This document shows positions 22,031 to 34,988 of a stretch of 64,000 nt of DNA, in pieces. Each line of letters starts with the position of its first letter. Positions within the stretch are counted from its first letter, which is position 1. The stretch is taken from the NCBI GenBank assembly GCA_022702705.1, contig CM040430.1, positions 12,181,324 to 12,245,323 on the forward strand. Direction: 5' to 3'. The notes beneath the pieces are model-generated. The model had not been told where the DNA came from. It saw nothing but the letters and a program-made list of their open reading frames with translations, and did no database searches. A program made the position numbers and the translations under genes. Source of the DNA: Papilionanthe hookeriana x Papilionanthe teres (Eukaryota > Streptophyta > Magnoliopsida > Asparagales > Orchidaceae).

Positions 22031-24362
22031 TGTTGACCTCATTTTTGATGAGGTCTTCTCTTCTCTCTTTAGTACTTAGGATCTAGCCTTAGGCTTTTCC
22101 TTTGACTATCTTAGAGGACTAGAAGTGGAACCCACCCTTTAGAAGTCCAAACACCTCTTGACTCCCCGCAAACCCCACAAGCTCGATTGTAGACCCCTAA
22201 TCACCTAGAGGGTTGAAATCAAATGTGAAAGTTTAAAGGATGAGTTCCTATAGGACTCTTCTGGCCTTAGGACCGCCCCGGGCGGCCCGGTCCGATGAAG
22301 GGGCCGACTTACACACACACTACACTCATACACTACACTTCCATACACCTCCTAAAACACACCCATACCCGACTTGACCTCCTCGACTCATGTAGATGAT
22401 TCACATGGATGGTCCTTAACCCCTAAGCCCTCGCTAAGAGGGTTAGGAACAACATAAGTGAATGCCTCAAATGAGTCCCTTCATGGCTCATGTGGGCTTG
22501 ATATGGCTTCATGGCTCAACCAAAATGATTTTATTCCACTTACATTCACCTAATCTTCCATTTTCCAAATTTTTAATTTTTGACCCCTGGACCCTACACC
22601 CGTCAACCTACCCAAAGCCTCGAATAGCCCAAATTTCTCAAAAATTTCCAAATCACCCAAAATTCTCCAAAATCATTCCCAAACATTTCCATATCACTCA
22701 AACTGATCATCCATAACCAAAAATACCAAAAATTCCAAAAATACCTCCCAATACCCTCCAAATACCCAAAATACCCCTCTTAGCCAAAAAATCCAAAAAT
22801 TCAGAAAATTCCCAGAAAATTCCAAAAATCCCAAATATTCCCAATTTCATTTTGTTCAACTACACCATGGGCCAATTTTGTCAATTTACCCCACTTTTAT
22901 CAAAACCCCCAATTCGACCCATTTTAACCCAAAGTAAACCCAATGTCAAACCTAACCTACCCAATTGACCTAAATTCTGGTCCAATTCAATTCTAAACTT
23001 CAATTCAACATCCCCAACACCAATCTAGACCAAATCCAAGCTCAATTTGATTGACATTTGGGATCCAATTTCACTTTTGGCCTTAAACCCCAATTTGGAC
23101 CTATGACCCAAACCTAACCCAAACTCACCCAATTCAACTCCAATTAACCCCAAATCTTTTCTAAATCTTCCTTAACATCCCCATAAACAAAACACTAACA
23201 TGATTTGCCCAAATTTTAGACCCAAACCCCACTCAAATTCAACCCAAAATCAAAAAGCCCAATTTCGACCTAAACCTAAACCTAGCCCAAATGAGCCCAA
23301 ATCCCAAAATCAAAACCTAACCAAAGCCAAAACCTCTTTGAAACACTCCCATAAACATTTCCCAACATTAATTTTACATCAATTTCAACTCTAGCCCAAC
23401 TTTGGCCCATGGTAGCCCATTTTGGCCCACCTTAGCCTCTTTACCAAAAAGGCCCATATCCAATCCAATTCAAACCCAAATCACCTCAAATTTGTTTCAA
23501 ACCACTCATGAAGCATCCCTAAACCAAAACCAACAATTATTTGGCCCAAAATTTTACAAAAAATTCTCATCTATGAACACATTCTTAAACTTAAAAGCCC
23601 ACTTCCCTTAAACCTTCCTAAAAGCCCATTTCCTTCAAAATTCAAAAGCCCAAATCATCCTAAAGCCCACATGACATTTCCCCTCATCATCCATTTGATC
23701 AAAATCACCCCTAAGTTTCAAAATCATCAATTAAACCATTCCAAATCAAGCCACATGTCAAATTACCCCCTAAATGTCAAATATTTCTAAAACCCTTTTC
23801 ATGAAACAAGTCAACCTTTTCCCAAGCCAAATGGAGCCATGAAAAAGCCATTCTCAAGCCACATGAAGCCATGAGGGCTTTGACTTGTCATTAGTCCATT
23901 TATGGCAAGAAGAGGGGGTTCTTTCTTAAACCTCCTTTAACCTTTTTTACCTTAATCATGTCACACACTAAACCATGTTTAGCCACCTCATCATGGATGG
24001 AGACTTCACCACTCCTTCTAAGCCGACCTAAATGATTCCCTCAGCTCAAAATCGAGCTTGGAAGGGTGCACCAAGCCCAAAATGGTGGGTTGACCCAAAC
24101 CAAGCCAAAGTGAGCCTTCTCCCATTCCATTTAAATCAAACTCCTTTACACATGTCAAACCTCAATTGAATGCACCAAACCCCACTTCGACCCACCCGAA
24201 CAAGATGGTGACCAATGCCCGGCCGGCCGGCCACCAGGTCGCCGGAAAACACCATGGCCGAGAGCTCACATGTGAGCCAACTTTGGGATTCTACCTTGCT
24301 GAGCTGCCCTTGACCTAAGATCCCAAGCCCTAACTCTCCCTGGGAGGCCCTCCACCCTCTCC

Positions 24363-24370
24363 TATTTAAA
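24363..24370 (+). promoter_or_regulatory. Candidate TATA box of the Ogre 5' LTR
   Basis: TATTTAAA in a C-rich context, with a matching copy at 44706-44713 in the 3' LTR. Supported only by sequence and position. Confidence 0.45.
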
Positions 24371-26959
24371 CACCACCCTTCTTGGCCATGAGAGGTGCTG
24401 AACCAAACCTTAAGGAAACTCTGCCAAAATCATTCCAGATCACTCTCTACACATAGAGCATTTGATCCCCACCGAATTCCAGCTCCACTTCCCTCCAATC
24501 GAGCCCAATTTTGAGCTCAAACTTTAGCCTAAAAACCAGGACACTTCTTCACAATGAGCCAATCCCCAAATTGATTGGTCCTACACCTTCACCTGGACCA
24601 AGAGAAGAAGTTTCCCACCGAAAGCCCCATCTCCAGGCTACCCGGCTTGCTCCAGCCTCCAAGCTTTGTGATCGGCCGTGGTCGAAGTCCAACCTAGACA
24701 ATTCACCGGACCGGAGACTTCATCCGGAGCTTGCTCGGACCCAATCGAAGGTGACACAACTCTCGGATCGAAGCTTCACTTCTCCGAGCAAAGGTATGGA
24801 CTCCCTCTTCTTCCCGAGCTTCCGCAGATTCTCATTTTAATTTGAGTCAATTTAAATGCATGTTTACCGTATGGATGTGTTCGTCTCTTCAAGACGAATC
24901 CATAGAGCATAAGAACACGAAAATCCATCGAGAATCGAGCGAGTTCTTAGGGTTAGAGTGTGGAGGGTCACGGGATCGCACCGGCCGTAGACGATGACCG
25001 AGAGCCGTTGGATCGCGCGTGTATCGAGCGGACGGTTCGGATTGCGCCGACCGTGGAATGATACGTGAACCGCGGGTCCCGGACGGCCGACTCGGATGGC
25101 GGCGCCCAATCACAGCGCGCAACACGTACCCCTTCGGAGCCGCCGATGTTTCGCCGGCGCCGCGTGGATAAGTAGATAAATAGGGTATTTAATGTATTTA
25201 TTAAATATCAGAAACTTTAAAAATTCATAACTTTGTGTAGGAAAATCAGAAAAATAAAATAAAAATACCCTCTTGCTCAGTGAACAGAGGAGAATAATGT
25301 GGAAAAGAAATCATTTAATTTCATCAAGTATTTTATTTTTTATAATTTATTTACTCTCTCGCATACATTTAATTCTCCATGCATGTATACAATTCACCAT
25401 GGCATGAGACCATAGGGCTTTTGAAGCCTCCGAATTCGGGAACATTCCCCGAATTTTCCAAAGTCGAGGTCATCCCTATGAAGAGTTATTGATTTTTCAA
25501 ATTCATGTCACCGTTTTGAGTATTTTAATTCCAATAAATAGCATGTTGTGAAATAAATTCTAGGAAAATTTGGTGATGTTCCTTATGACCAGAGAACCTT
25601 AGGAAAAATAGGTTTTGAGTTAGTTCATTTTAGACAACCCTAATCGGCTTAAACACTCAAAATAGGTCTCTAATTAATTAGAGCTAACCATACATCAAAT
25701 TGACTTCAAATCAATTCTCCATTGACCTTTAGGGTCAGAAGAACCCACCATAAAAATTTGAGGTCAATTGGACTTGGTTAGCCCTATTAATTGGGTTGAT
25801 TAAGCCATTTAGTCATTTTAAACTTTAAAAATTCATAACTTTCAAAATATCTTTCAAAAATTCACCAAATTGGTTTTGGAACCTCTCTGATATAAGGGGA
25901 ATTTAAGAAAATTAAAATTTCAATTTTCTAAAAAGTTGATTTTTAATATTATTTTAATATTTTTAATAATTAAAAAAATAATAAAAATCACAAAAATAAT
26001 AAAATTCACCAAAATGTCACATTTTGAATTTTAATCACTTAGGAACAAACCCCATATTTTTCTTAGGCCTATTTGGTGAGATATTAATTTTTAAAGCTCT
26101 AGGGTAATTTTAAAATTAAAAAATGTATTTTCTAGCATTTTCACTAAAATAATTATAATAAATCATAGAAAAATTAGAAAATTGCAAAATTTGCTTCTCT
26201 GTTTTGCTTGATATCAGAGAGATTTTTGAAAAACATAAAATTCATTTTTCAACATTTATTTTATTTTTAAATTAATTAACACTCCAGAACTTAAAATATT
26301 TATAATAAAAATAATATAATTCAAAAAATCATCAAAATTGGTCCAAGTGGTCCCCTGGTCATTAGGAATGTGCCCTAATTTTCTTAAGGACAGAAACTTT
26401 CCCTTGGTCATGTTATTAAATTTTCCTTGGAAATCTCTATTTTCTACCAAAAATAATTATATAAATAAATTAAATACAGAAAAATCACATTTTCTCCTCT
26501 CATGTCTTTATTGACATATGAGTGAAGTCACATAAAAATTTCAAGTTCATTTGAGTTCAATTTAGTGAGTTATGAAATTATTAAGCTTAAAGGGTAAAAT
26601 GGTAATTAATTTTTTTTTAATCCTTAATTAAAACTTTAGGTTTAATAAAAAATTAACAAGTAAAATATTTGATCCTAATCTGATTTGGATGATTGAAATT
26701 TAATAATTGAAGGGTAGAAACCCATTAAGCAATTTAAAATGATTAAACTTTAATTAAATAATTGATTAAATTTGGAAGAATAATAAAATCTGGAATTATT
26801 AAAATAGGGATATTATTAGGAAGAGATTTATTCTTTAATTTAAAAATCCCTAAATTAATCATTTCATTAGTGTTTAATTCCTAATTAAAATGATAATTCA
26901 AATTTAAAATATTAAAAGACTTAATCATTAAACTAAAATTAAATTATTGAACTCTTTTA

Positions 26960-27265
26960 AAATTTTAATTAAAATTAAAATGAATAAAATTAAATTAAAT
27001 TAAAAATTAAATTAAATCAAATTAAATCAAATTAAAAATTAAATTAAATTAAAAATTAAATTAAAAAATTAAATTAAATTAAATTAAATTAAAAATTAAA
27101 TTAAATTAAATAAATTAAATTAAATTAAATTAAATTAAATCAAATTAAATAAAAAAAAATTAATTAAATTAAATCAAATAATTCAATGTAACATCAAATC
27201 AAACTAAATTGAATTAAATTGAATTAAATTAAATTAAATTAAATTAAATTAAATTGAATTAAGTA
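26960..27265. repeat. AAATT pentanucleotide microsatellite in the Ogre 5' LTR
   Basis: Long AAATT runs with occasional AAATC and AAAAATT units; the counterpart of 2240-2480 and 47320-47620. Confidence 0.9.
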
Positions 27266-29386
27266 GAATTAAATAACATCACCTAAGACATAAAGAAATA
27301 AGCTCTAAAATAACTTGAACACTATTCCAAATTTAAACCCTTCAATCGAAATTAAGCTAAATCACAAACCATTCGAACACCAATTTACCCTCAAAAGCTT
27401 TAGTTATTATAACTCCTAAACGGAATATTAAATGAAATGTTACTTCATTTATAGGACATTCAAATATCCTAGTTCAATCGAGCAAGTTAACAAAACTTGA
27501 AAACTTCGGACGATCGATTCATTTACATAATTAAATTCATTTGGACTTAAAACAATCCTAGAAATATTGAAAAGATGTTTAAGATTCTTCTTAAGCACTT
27601 CCTCAATATGATAGGATATTTATAAGAACAATTGAACTTAATTGTTATTTGATGAAGAAAATCGTCTTCAAACCAAAAACACAAGGAACCTGAGACGTCA
27701 TAGAAATGACTAAGCTATAGGATTAGGAATTTGGTAGAAAACCATAACCCTTACCTTAGCTTTACCTAGGAACTTGCTTAAATATTCTAACCGTGTTTTA
27801 AGTGCGGCTTGGGATGACGGGAAGACCCTCCAGTACGCTTTTATTTTATTGCGATTTACTTTACGGTAATTTATTTAATCGCATCGCACTTATTTTTCTT
27901 GCATGATAAACAACAGATTGCATGAAAACCTACACCTTTAGGACTGAAACCAAAACCGAAACCCATAACTAAATTAAAAGACACTACAAGATAAAATTCA
28001 CCTCCACAACATTTCAAAATATAAGACAACTCAAAATTTAATCACAAACAGTAACACAAAACTACAATTACAACCGAATTAAAACGTCCCGTTGGATGAT
28101 CGGGAATACCTCGGATGATGTAACCTACGTGTTGCTAACGGGATTTCCCACGGTCTAAATGAAAGTGTGGAACTCATTCGATTGAGTTTAGCAAATTCAT
28201 CCGGACTAAGTGAATCCGATAAAAATAATGATGCCGAAGGATGGAACCGTGGGATCTTAACCGGTGTTGTTATAATCAACTTTAAGATTTGTTTTAATTA
28301 AAACACAAAAAACACTTGGAAATTAAGACTTCTCTAAACCAAAACACTTTCCTCATCCCCCGATTTATGATTTCTAAAACTAAACCTCTCGCAACAACAA
28401 GGAGCTCGGAGCATGGTGGGCAAGCACGACCATCGTCGTCAAGAAAACTTGAACCTACTTCACAGAAACTTTCCTAGAATTAAACAACAAAGCCATAGGA
28501 TTTCGAGGTAGTTTGCACTAGTGCAACATAAATCCTCAACTCTTCGTTAGGCATTTACATTGCAAATTAAGCCCTAACCGGTCTTAGGATTCCGAGGCGA
28601 TCGTCCGATACGACATAAACCCTCATATCTTCCGAGCTATTTGTATGATTCTATCATATAAATATAAGCCCTAATTAATTAAAATCGGCAAGATTAAAAC
28701 ATTAAATAAACATTAGGACTTTCCTAAATCCAAGCCAAACAATAGGATAGTCGGGAGATTATCGAAGTTCACTTCGAATCCGTAATTTCTCCTACTTTTC
28801 TTCCTTTTAATTCCCAAAATAAAATGTTCCAAACTTGATCCATTCCCTATTGAGATTCAAAAATTCAATTCTTTGAAAACTTAAACTTTGAAATTCTTGA
28901 GAGCAGAATTATTGATTATTATCGAGAGTTTTCTTAGGTGATTCCCGTCACTTAAGATGTAATTAACTATAGGGGCTTGCCCTTATAGTGGAATTTTAAA
29001 GAACCTGTGTAATATAAACCCCGTTTAATGTTTTCATATTAAGCGGGAATTTGTCGGCTTATAAAATTGGTTCGCAGACCAAACGGATGTCACAAATCTT
29101 CTAGTTTATTTAACCGAGCCCCACCATCAAGCGAGTGTGTTTATCCTTAGGGATAGATACACGGCTTGTGATGCGGTGCTCGTTTATATAAACTATTCGG
29201 GATGTGAGATCGGTTTGATTTCATATCTTAAAATCTTCAAATTTAAAATTATTTTCAAAATCAAATACTACTTTCTAAATTATATCTATATTTAAATTAA
29301 ATTTAAAATTCGCCGACAACTTCTGTAGGCGACCCCTTTTAAAAAAATATATACAACACTCAACCTAAAAATATGCCGACAACTTC

Positions 29387-29404
29387 TGGCGACTCCGCTG
29401 GGGA
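29387..29404 (+). promoter_or_regulatory. Primer binding site of the Ogre element
   Basis: TGGCGACTCCGCTGGGGA, five bases after the LTR end. It matches my memory of the tRNA-Arg-type PBS of Ogre/Tat elements; the tRNA itself was not checked. Confidence 0.7.
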
Positions 29405-31055
29405 CAATTCCTCTCTCCATTCTAATCAGACAATTCTGCTTTCAAAAATCGGTAGTGCATCCATGTCCCTTATGGATCAAACTACCCTTCTTTCTGTTGG
29501 GATACTATGTTCATTTCCTCCTTGAACAAGTATAACCAACATTCTCTCGGATTTAGGAGCCACTCGTTTAGACACCCCTAAACAGAGAGGTTCCGAGATC
29601 CTTTTACCTCATTTACGAGGTGGGGTGGACCCCAATAGGTGTTAGTTTAGGAGTGATCCTTCGAGTCGAGAAGTCTTGCTTAAGACTCTCTTTTCCTTTC
29701 CAACTCCGATTCGCATTCCTTACCTTCTCTACACCTTTCGAACACTCCGTTCTAAATAAACAAACCCTCTAATAAGTGATTCTTTTAATAAGTGATTCCT
29801 TCTTATAAATACATGAACAAGAATGAGTTCGGACTCTTTTCAATTCCTCTCTTTTCGTCCTAAAAAAAAGAAGCTTAACTCGGGACCGACAACCGTAATC
29901 TACCCCGCGAAATGGAAGCCCCGAAACCGATTTTCTCTTTTACCAATGGACCGGACTTCGCCGTCTATAAGGATGAGTCGCCCGACAATGGAATCATCCG
30001 ATTTGGACAAGGATTTGAAAACACGAACGTCAAGATCACCGACGTCTCCTCTTCGCACCGATGAACAAGGTATCCGAAGCCGAGGAGCCGCCGCTCGAGT
30101 TCAACCTTAGGTCGACCCAAGAATTCCCTCCTCCGCAAAGGATCCCGACTAAGAGGAATACTCGTCGTCCGTAGGAGGACTCGTTCTTACTACCCCCATC
30201 GGTCTAGTTGTTTCGCACCTACCCCGACTTTTGCCAAATCAAAGGGGAAAGAAATCCGTAATTATGATGGATCCGTTACCGTGGAGGGTACGGCATCTTC
30301 TCGTAAGACCTTCCGTTTTCGAAATCGGGTCCAGGTTCAAAGATTCCGTCACCGACAAGGACCCAAAGAAGAAACAAGTAGAAGGATCGCTAGAGAAGCC
30401 GTAGCCGCCGAAATTGCTTTCCTAGAGGAAATTCCGGAACCGCCGTAATATACACCGCCGCTCGAATACATACCACTCTTGGGAGGAAGCGGGTTTCATC
30501 CCCTCTCCGCCGCAGAAGATGAAGAAAATATTCGCAAGATTGCCGCCACATTACCACGACCCGCATATTACAACGATAGCCGCAAGAAAAGAACTAGAAC
30601 TACGCCGTTTGCTCGACCGCAAACTTTGGTAGAAAAGTTAGCAAAGAAGGAAAACTCGCCCGTATCGAAATTCTACGAAGGATAGGGCGGGTGCCGCTCA
30701 AATCCCGTCTTGGGCCCCGAGTAGAACCCGCCATCATGACGGAAAAGCCAAGTAAAAGAATGAAGGCTAGTCCGCCCGTTGTCGTCTCGAGATTACAAAT
30801 TAGGGAGGATACCACCTTCCGACATTTGGCCGACGCGACCATCCGGTCCTAGACCTTCCGTCGTTAGAAGGATGGTATGGCGTCCCACTACCGGGCGATT
30901 GAGATCGAAACAAGCAGCTCGAGAAAGAAGGTCTCGCCAGGAGACTTGAATCCGAAGAAAGTGCTACCGCGATGAAGGGGACTCGTGAGAAGGGGACCCG
31001 GCAGCCTATCGCATGACAACCACGAAGACACACGAAAGCCCCGCTAGAAGATGCC
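29405..31055 (+). pseudogene. Leader and ORF1-position coding remnants of the Ogre element
   Basis: Positions 29405-29820 are leader with no gene. From 29823 to about 31050 the DNA has the codon texture of a coding region, with short open pieces at 29823-30110 and 30479-30685 (GGSGFHPLSAAEDEENIRK) separated by frameshifts. Ogre elements are known for an extra ORF1 of unknown function before gag; I assign this by position only, having no recognisable domain. Confidence 0.5.
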
Positions 31056-32220
31056 ATGGAAAAGTTGAGAACCGATATCCGACGATTGGCAAAAGAAAGA
31101 GAAGAAAAGTTCGGAGACGAGATTGATTCATCCGAATTCATGGACGACGAATACGCGAAATCAACATGGTTGAGACACGAGCTTCATCGGCCTTCGCAAG
31201 GTGCTCCCGCAGATCGCAGAAAGAGAGGAGCCGTAACCGATGAGAAGGCGAGCCTTCAGGAAAAAGACGACACGATCGCTCAAATGGCGAAGAGGATGGA
31301 AGAAATGGCATTAGCTCTGGCCACTCTCCAGAGTCAAGTACAACCACATAGAGAGACACCCCCAGAGGTCATTCACATTGTAGACGGAGGAAAGGAGATT
31401 ACGTCCGTCAATGGGGATGATCAGCTGAAAAAGGATACAACTCGTAGTATGATTCCCGAAAAGGATATCAAGAACTCAGTGGAACAGCAGAGTGCGAGAA
31501 GCCTTAGCACAATCGAAGAGCGGGACATCCATTCGGACGGGTAGACCTTACCCGAAGAATTCGACGCCGTCCAATACCCGAAAGGCTTCGTACCACCTCC
31601 GTTCAAGACCTTCGACGGAATCGGGAACCCCCGACGACGATGTGGCACACTTTCGTGCCGGTTGTTGCAATGCCGGCGGAGCGATGCATTACTCTTCCGA
31701 CAGCTTCGTCGCCAGTCCGTCGTGAATCGCCTTCGACCGGTATGCGAGATTACCAAATGGTTCGGTGAAGACGTTCTCAGAGCTAGAGAACCTCTTCATC
31801 AAGCGATTCGCCGGAGCTCAGCACCTCATCACTATAGGTGATTTAGTGGTAGAGAAACAAAAGCCGAATGAAACTTTGGTGGATTACATACTTCGATGGA
31901 GGAACTTAAGCATGAAGTGTGAACCACAACCGCAAGAACAAGCATGCGATCGGCATTTTACTAAAAAGCATCCATGGCCCGATAGCACTTCTCCTCAAGG
32001 GATTTACTATTAAGACTTTCGAGAAGTTATTAAGCAAGGCCGGAAGCTTACAAGAGGAGGCGAAGCAATTAAGTTTCGCCGACAAGACGGACAAACAAAA
32101 GCCTGTAAAGACTTTTGAAAAGAAATCTGGGATCGTTGCAGCAGTTGACAAAGGCAAGCAACCGATGCAAATACCACCGTAACGGCCGCAACGAACCACA
32201 ACAGAATTACCAAGCAACCC
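31056..32220 (+). pseudogene. Ogre gag, frameshifted
   Basis: The N-terminal piece 31056-31544 (MEKLRTDIRRLAKEREEKFG) is charged and ends with a helical EKDDTIAQMAKRMEEMALAL segment. The gag core follows in pieces: PPPFKTFDGIGNP and DDDVAHFRAGCCNAGGA (about 31590-31690), VKTFSELENLFIKRFAGA, LVVEKQKPNETLVDYILRWR (31765-31920), then LLKSIHGPIALLLKGFTIKT (about 31960-32020). This is a Retrotrans_gag domain of the Tat type. At least three frameshifts break it. The intact protein would assemble the cytoplasmic particle. Confidence 0.8.
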
Positions 32221-33255
32221 CGGCCCGGCTATCAGTCATCTCGCAAGTATGAACAACCACCTCGTCCGCAACGTACATTAAGGGAGCTTTTGAGCGAGAG
32301 AATATCCGTTCAAGAATGAAGCGAGTGCCGAAAATGTTCCGCAGATTTGATGAAGACCCCGCATTTCCAACTACCGTAACCTAAGAGACCGAAGAAGTCG
32401 ACAAGAAAGGTGATCCCAACTTTTGCCCTTACCACCGGATGCTTCGGGCACAAGATAGAAGATTGTATTACCTTCAAAAGTTGGCTCAATGACAACTCGC
32501 GTGAAAGGGAATATAACGATCCCGAAGGAGTACATGAAGGAACCCCGTAAAGGAGGTTCCGTCAATGTTGTCTCGACCGATCCCATCATTCCGATAGATC
32601 CCTATACGACCGACGATGGATGGACTACCGCTCGGGCGAGATCTTCGAAAAAGATTTTAGACAAGCATCCAAACCGCTTCGGTGCGAGCTTCAATTCGTA
32701 GTTCGAAACCCGTTAAGCCGGTACTATCACTTGCGATAGAAGAACCACCTCAACAGAGACGATTGAAGAAAAGAAGAAAATTGACGAAGAAGAGAAGACC
32801 GAGGCACCTAAGGCTAGACTAGGGGCCGCTTATCCTAGGATAGTTGTTTCCGATTCGGGGAGAAATCCCTCGAACCTCCGACTCTGTATGATTATCTCGC
32901 TCACTTCGGTGGGATCATATAATGATAAGGGTGATGGCGTTGGCTACGTTTTGACTGTTTCTAACGATTACGTAACTAACGATAATCCGAATATCGATTT
33001 CGATACCAACGACAATTCTCAAATCATACACGATCTCGATGAGCAAAATAACGAAGAAGACATCCATCAAGGAGGCTACGAGAGTTCAACAAGCAACGAA
33101 TCTATCTGCGAGTTTCGAGGAGCTCCAGATCACGATAGAGTTAGAGCCTTCGCACTCGAAGCTAATCCGGAAGAGCCTCGTCATTCCTATTCAAGAAGAG
33201 ACACCGGCGAAGCTCAACAATAGATTCGCAGGAAATTACGAAGTCAACTTAAGGA
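32221..33255 (+). pseudogene. Ogre gag C-terminus with Zn-binding motif, and linker to protease
   Basis: FCPYHRM followed, after a frameshift, by GHKIEDCITFKSWL (about 32420-32485) is the Cys/His motif typical of Tat/Ogre gag. The rest is a hydrophilic linker in short open pieces (32489-32701, 32888-33223), with acidic stretches such as NDNPNIDFDTNDN. No other domain is recognised. Confidence 0.6.
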
Positions 33256-33990
33256 GTGGAAAAGTTCTACCTCCGAGAATGGGTCCAAAGGACAAAGGAA
33301 AGCGTGTGGTTGTTCAAGAAGAACCAACCCCAGGCAGAAGAAATACCCATTCGAGAAGAAGCGGAGACACATGAAAATAAAGTGGACTACAACGTGCTAG
33401 CCCATCTTAGGAAACTACCGGCCAAACTAAGCATTTATGATGCTCTCATCTTATCAAAGGAGATGAGAGAAGCTCTGATCAAGGCCTTACTCGATCCGGA
33501 AATTTGCTTAGCTCAAATGGCCGGAGATTCCTTAGATGAGGTTTGCTCGTTAAAGGAACAACGAGGTGTTACCTTCACGGACGATGACCTACTACTTGGA
33601 ACATCGTATCACAACCGACCGTTGTACATTTCGCTCATAATCGGAAAATTTACACTCTCCGGAGTATTGGTGGATCCGGGAGCATCAATCAATATAATGA
33701 ATCTTCGAACGCTAGCATACTTGGAAATTGATGCTCGCGAGCTCGAGGCGGACAAAATGTTATTAAGAGGATTCAACCGTAAAGGAGAAAGAGCCCTCGG
33801 CTCAATAACACCGCTAATGAAGACCGGTGACTTAGCAAAGAAAACCGCGAAATTTCACATAATCGATTCGAAACGTCGTTCAACGCTCTACTCGGGCCGA
33901 CCATGGATACATGAAAACAGGATGGTACCATCATCTCTACATCGGTGCATCAAATACTACGATGGAGGGGAACAGGTGCATCAAAGGTGA
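33256..33990 (+). pseudogene. Ogre aspartic protease region
   Basis: An open stretch of 244 residues with GVLVDPGASINIMNLRTL; the catalytic Asp is at 33673-33675 (residue 140). Tat/Ogre proteases commonly read D-P-G-A-S here instead of D-T-G-A. The expected second half (ILGRPWIH type) is present as YSGRPWIHENRMV near 33890. The upstream NVLAHLRKLPAKLSIYDAL block is usual for Ogre. The original start is not at this Met; the domain belongs to a polyprotein. Confidence 0.75.
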
Positions 33991-34988
33991 CTTACAACCA
34001 TTCTCCGTACATGAAATTGGAATCCACGAGGATGCAGACTTATTATGCACCACCGAAGAAAACGATCTTCTCCGGAGATACCATAACAAATGAAGCAAAG
34101 AAAGTTTGGGACAACGAAGAACCCGAAGTTCTAGTCCAACAGTCACTCACCACTCCCTTACGGCGAGATGGTGAAGGTTTCTCCACAACTCGCATCCGAG
34201 GTCGAGGCCGGGGACGAGGTCGTGGTAGAGACGTTAGGACGATTGGACAGAGGAAACCGACCATCAATGTCGATTGGGAAGATAGTTCGAAGAAGAAAAA
34301 GAAATCAAACAAGAAGCAACGACAATAAGTCGAAAGAAGCCGCAATTCAAAATCCCTATTGAAGATGAAAGAAACGAAGAATATAAATCGATGTACGAGA
34401 AGATTAACCACTATGTACATACTATGACCCTGACCCCGATCCATTCTTATAAGATTGAAGGTATGGAGGTCAAAGAGGTACGTAGCGGTGGTGCAAAACC
34501 CATCAAATTCTACCGTGGTGCTCCTTCCTCCAAAACTAAAAATAATGTACAACTTGAAGATGCTACTTCATCAGAATTAATGGAATTGCCTTTTGAATGG
34601 TACTCTCCCTGTGTTCAAAATTTAATTCAACGTGGTTTCTTACCTCGACAATGGACAAAAGGTCAATCACAACTTTTTGAAAATTTATGAAATAACTCCG
34701 GTCGTCCACCCAACTCAAAGCATGGTCTCGGATTCGGCACAGTAGGATCGATCGATGATACCGAATTTTGCTTGGTTGTCACTTGCGAATCTAATGAAAA
34801 CCGCATGGAAACTACGGACGAACTCGAAGATTTACAAATTGGAGACGCTCCACCGAATTCGAAGAAGAAATCAAATCTACGATAGATGAGTTAACGGAAG
34901 TTAACTTAGGTACTAGCGAAGAGCCTAGACCTACCTTTGTTAGCTCCTTACTCAATAAAGAAGACTCGAAGAAATAATCAAGTTATTA
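33991..34988 (+). pseudogene. Ogre protease-RT spacer
   Basis: Two readable pieces: 33945-34328, with a Gly-Arg run (RGRGRGRGRGRD) and a Lys-rich end, and 34391-34690 (YEKINHYVHTMTLTPIHSYKIEG; LPFEWYSPCVQNLIQRGFLP). In Ogre elements an intron is known between protease and RT. Nothing here lets me place splice sites with confidence. The piece after 34690 (SKHGLGFGTVG) still reads as polyprotein. Confidence 0.5.

Larger units (their letters stand above)
22031..29381 (+). repeat. 5' LTR of the Ogre element (7351 bp)
   Basis: Starts TGTTGACCTC, ends ATATGCCGACA. It begins with a U3 region almost lacking G on this strand (about 22540-24200), then a TATA-like TATTTAAA at 24363-24370, an A/T-rich middle, an AAATT microsatellite (26960-27265), and near the end a second copy of the LTR-end/PBS junction (29312-29333). 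About 40 bp present in the 3' LTR near 44615-44660 is missing here near 24305. If the TATA box is used, most of the LTR (about 5 kb) is R plus U5. Confidence 0.9.

Noticed and set aside
22540..24200. CCCAAA/CCCTAAA-like words considered as interstitial telomere repeats
   Set aside because: No run of true CCCTAAA units; the words are irregular and the tract is part of the Ogre LTR.
34043..34552. 169-residue minus-strand open frame
   Set aside because: It is antisense to the Ogre polyprotein region that carries the Gly-Arg run and has no domain of its own.
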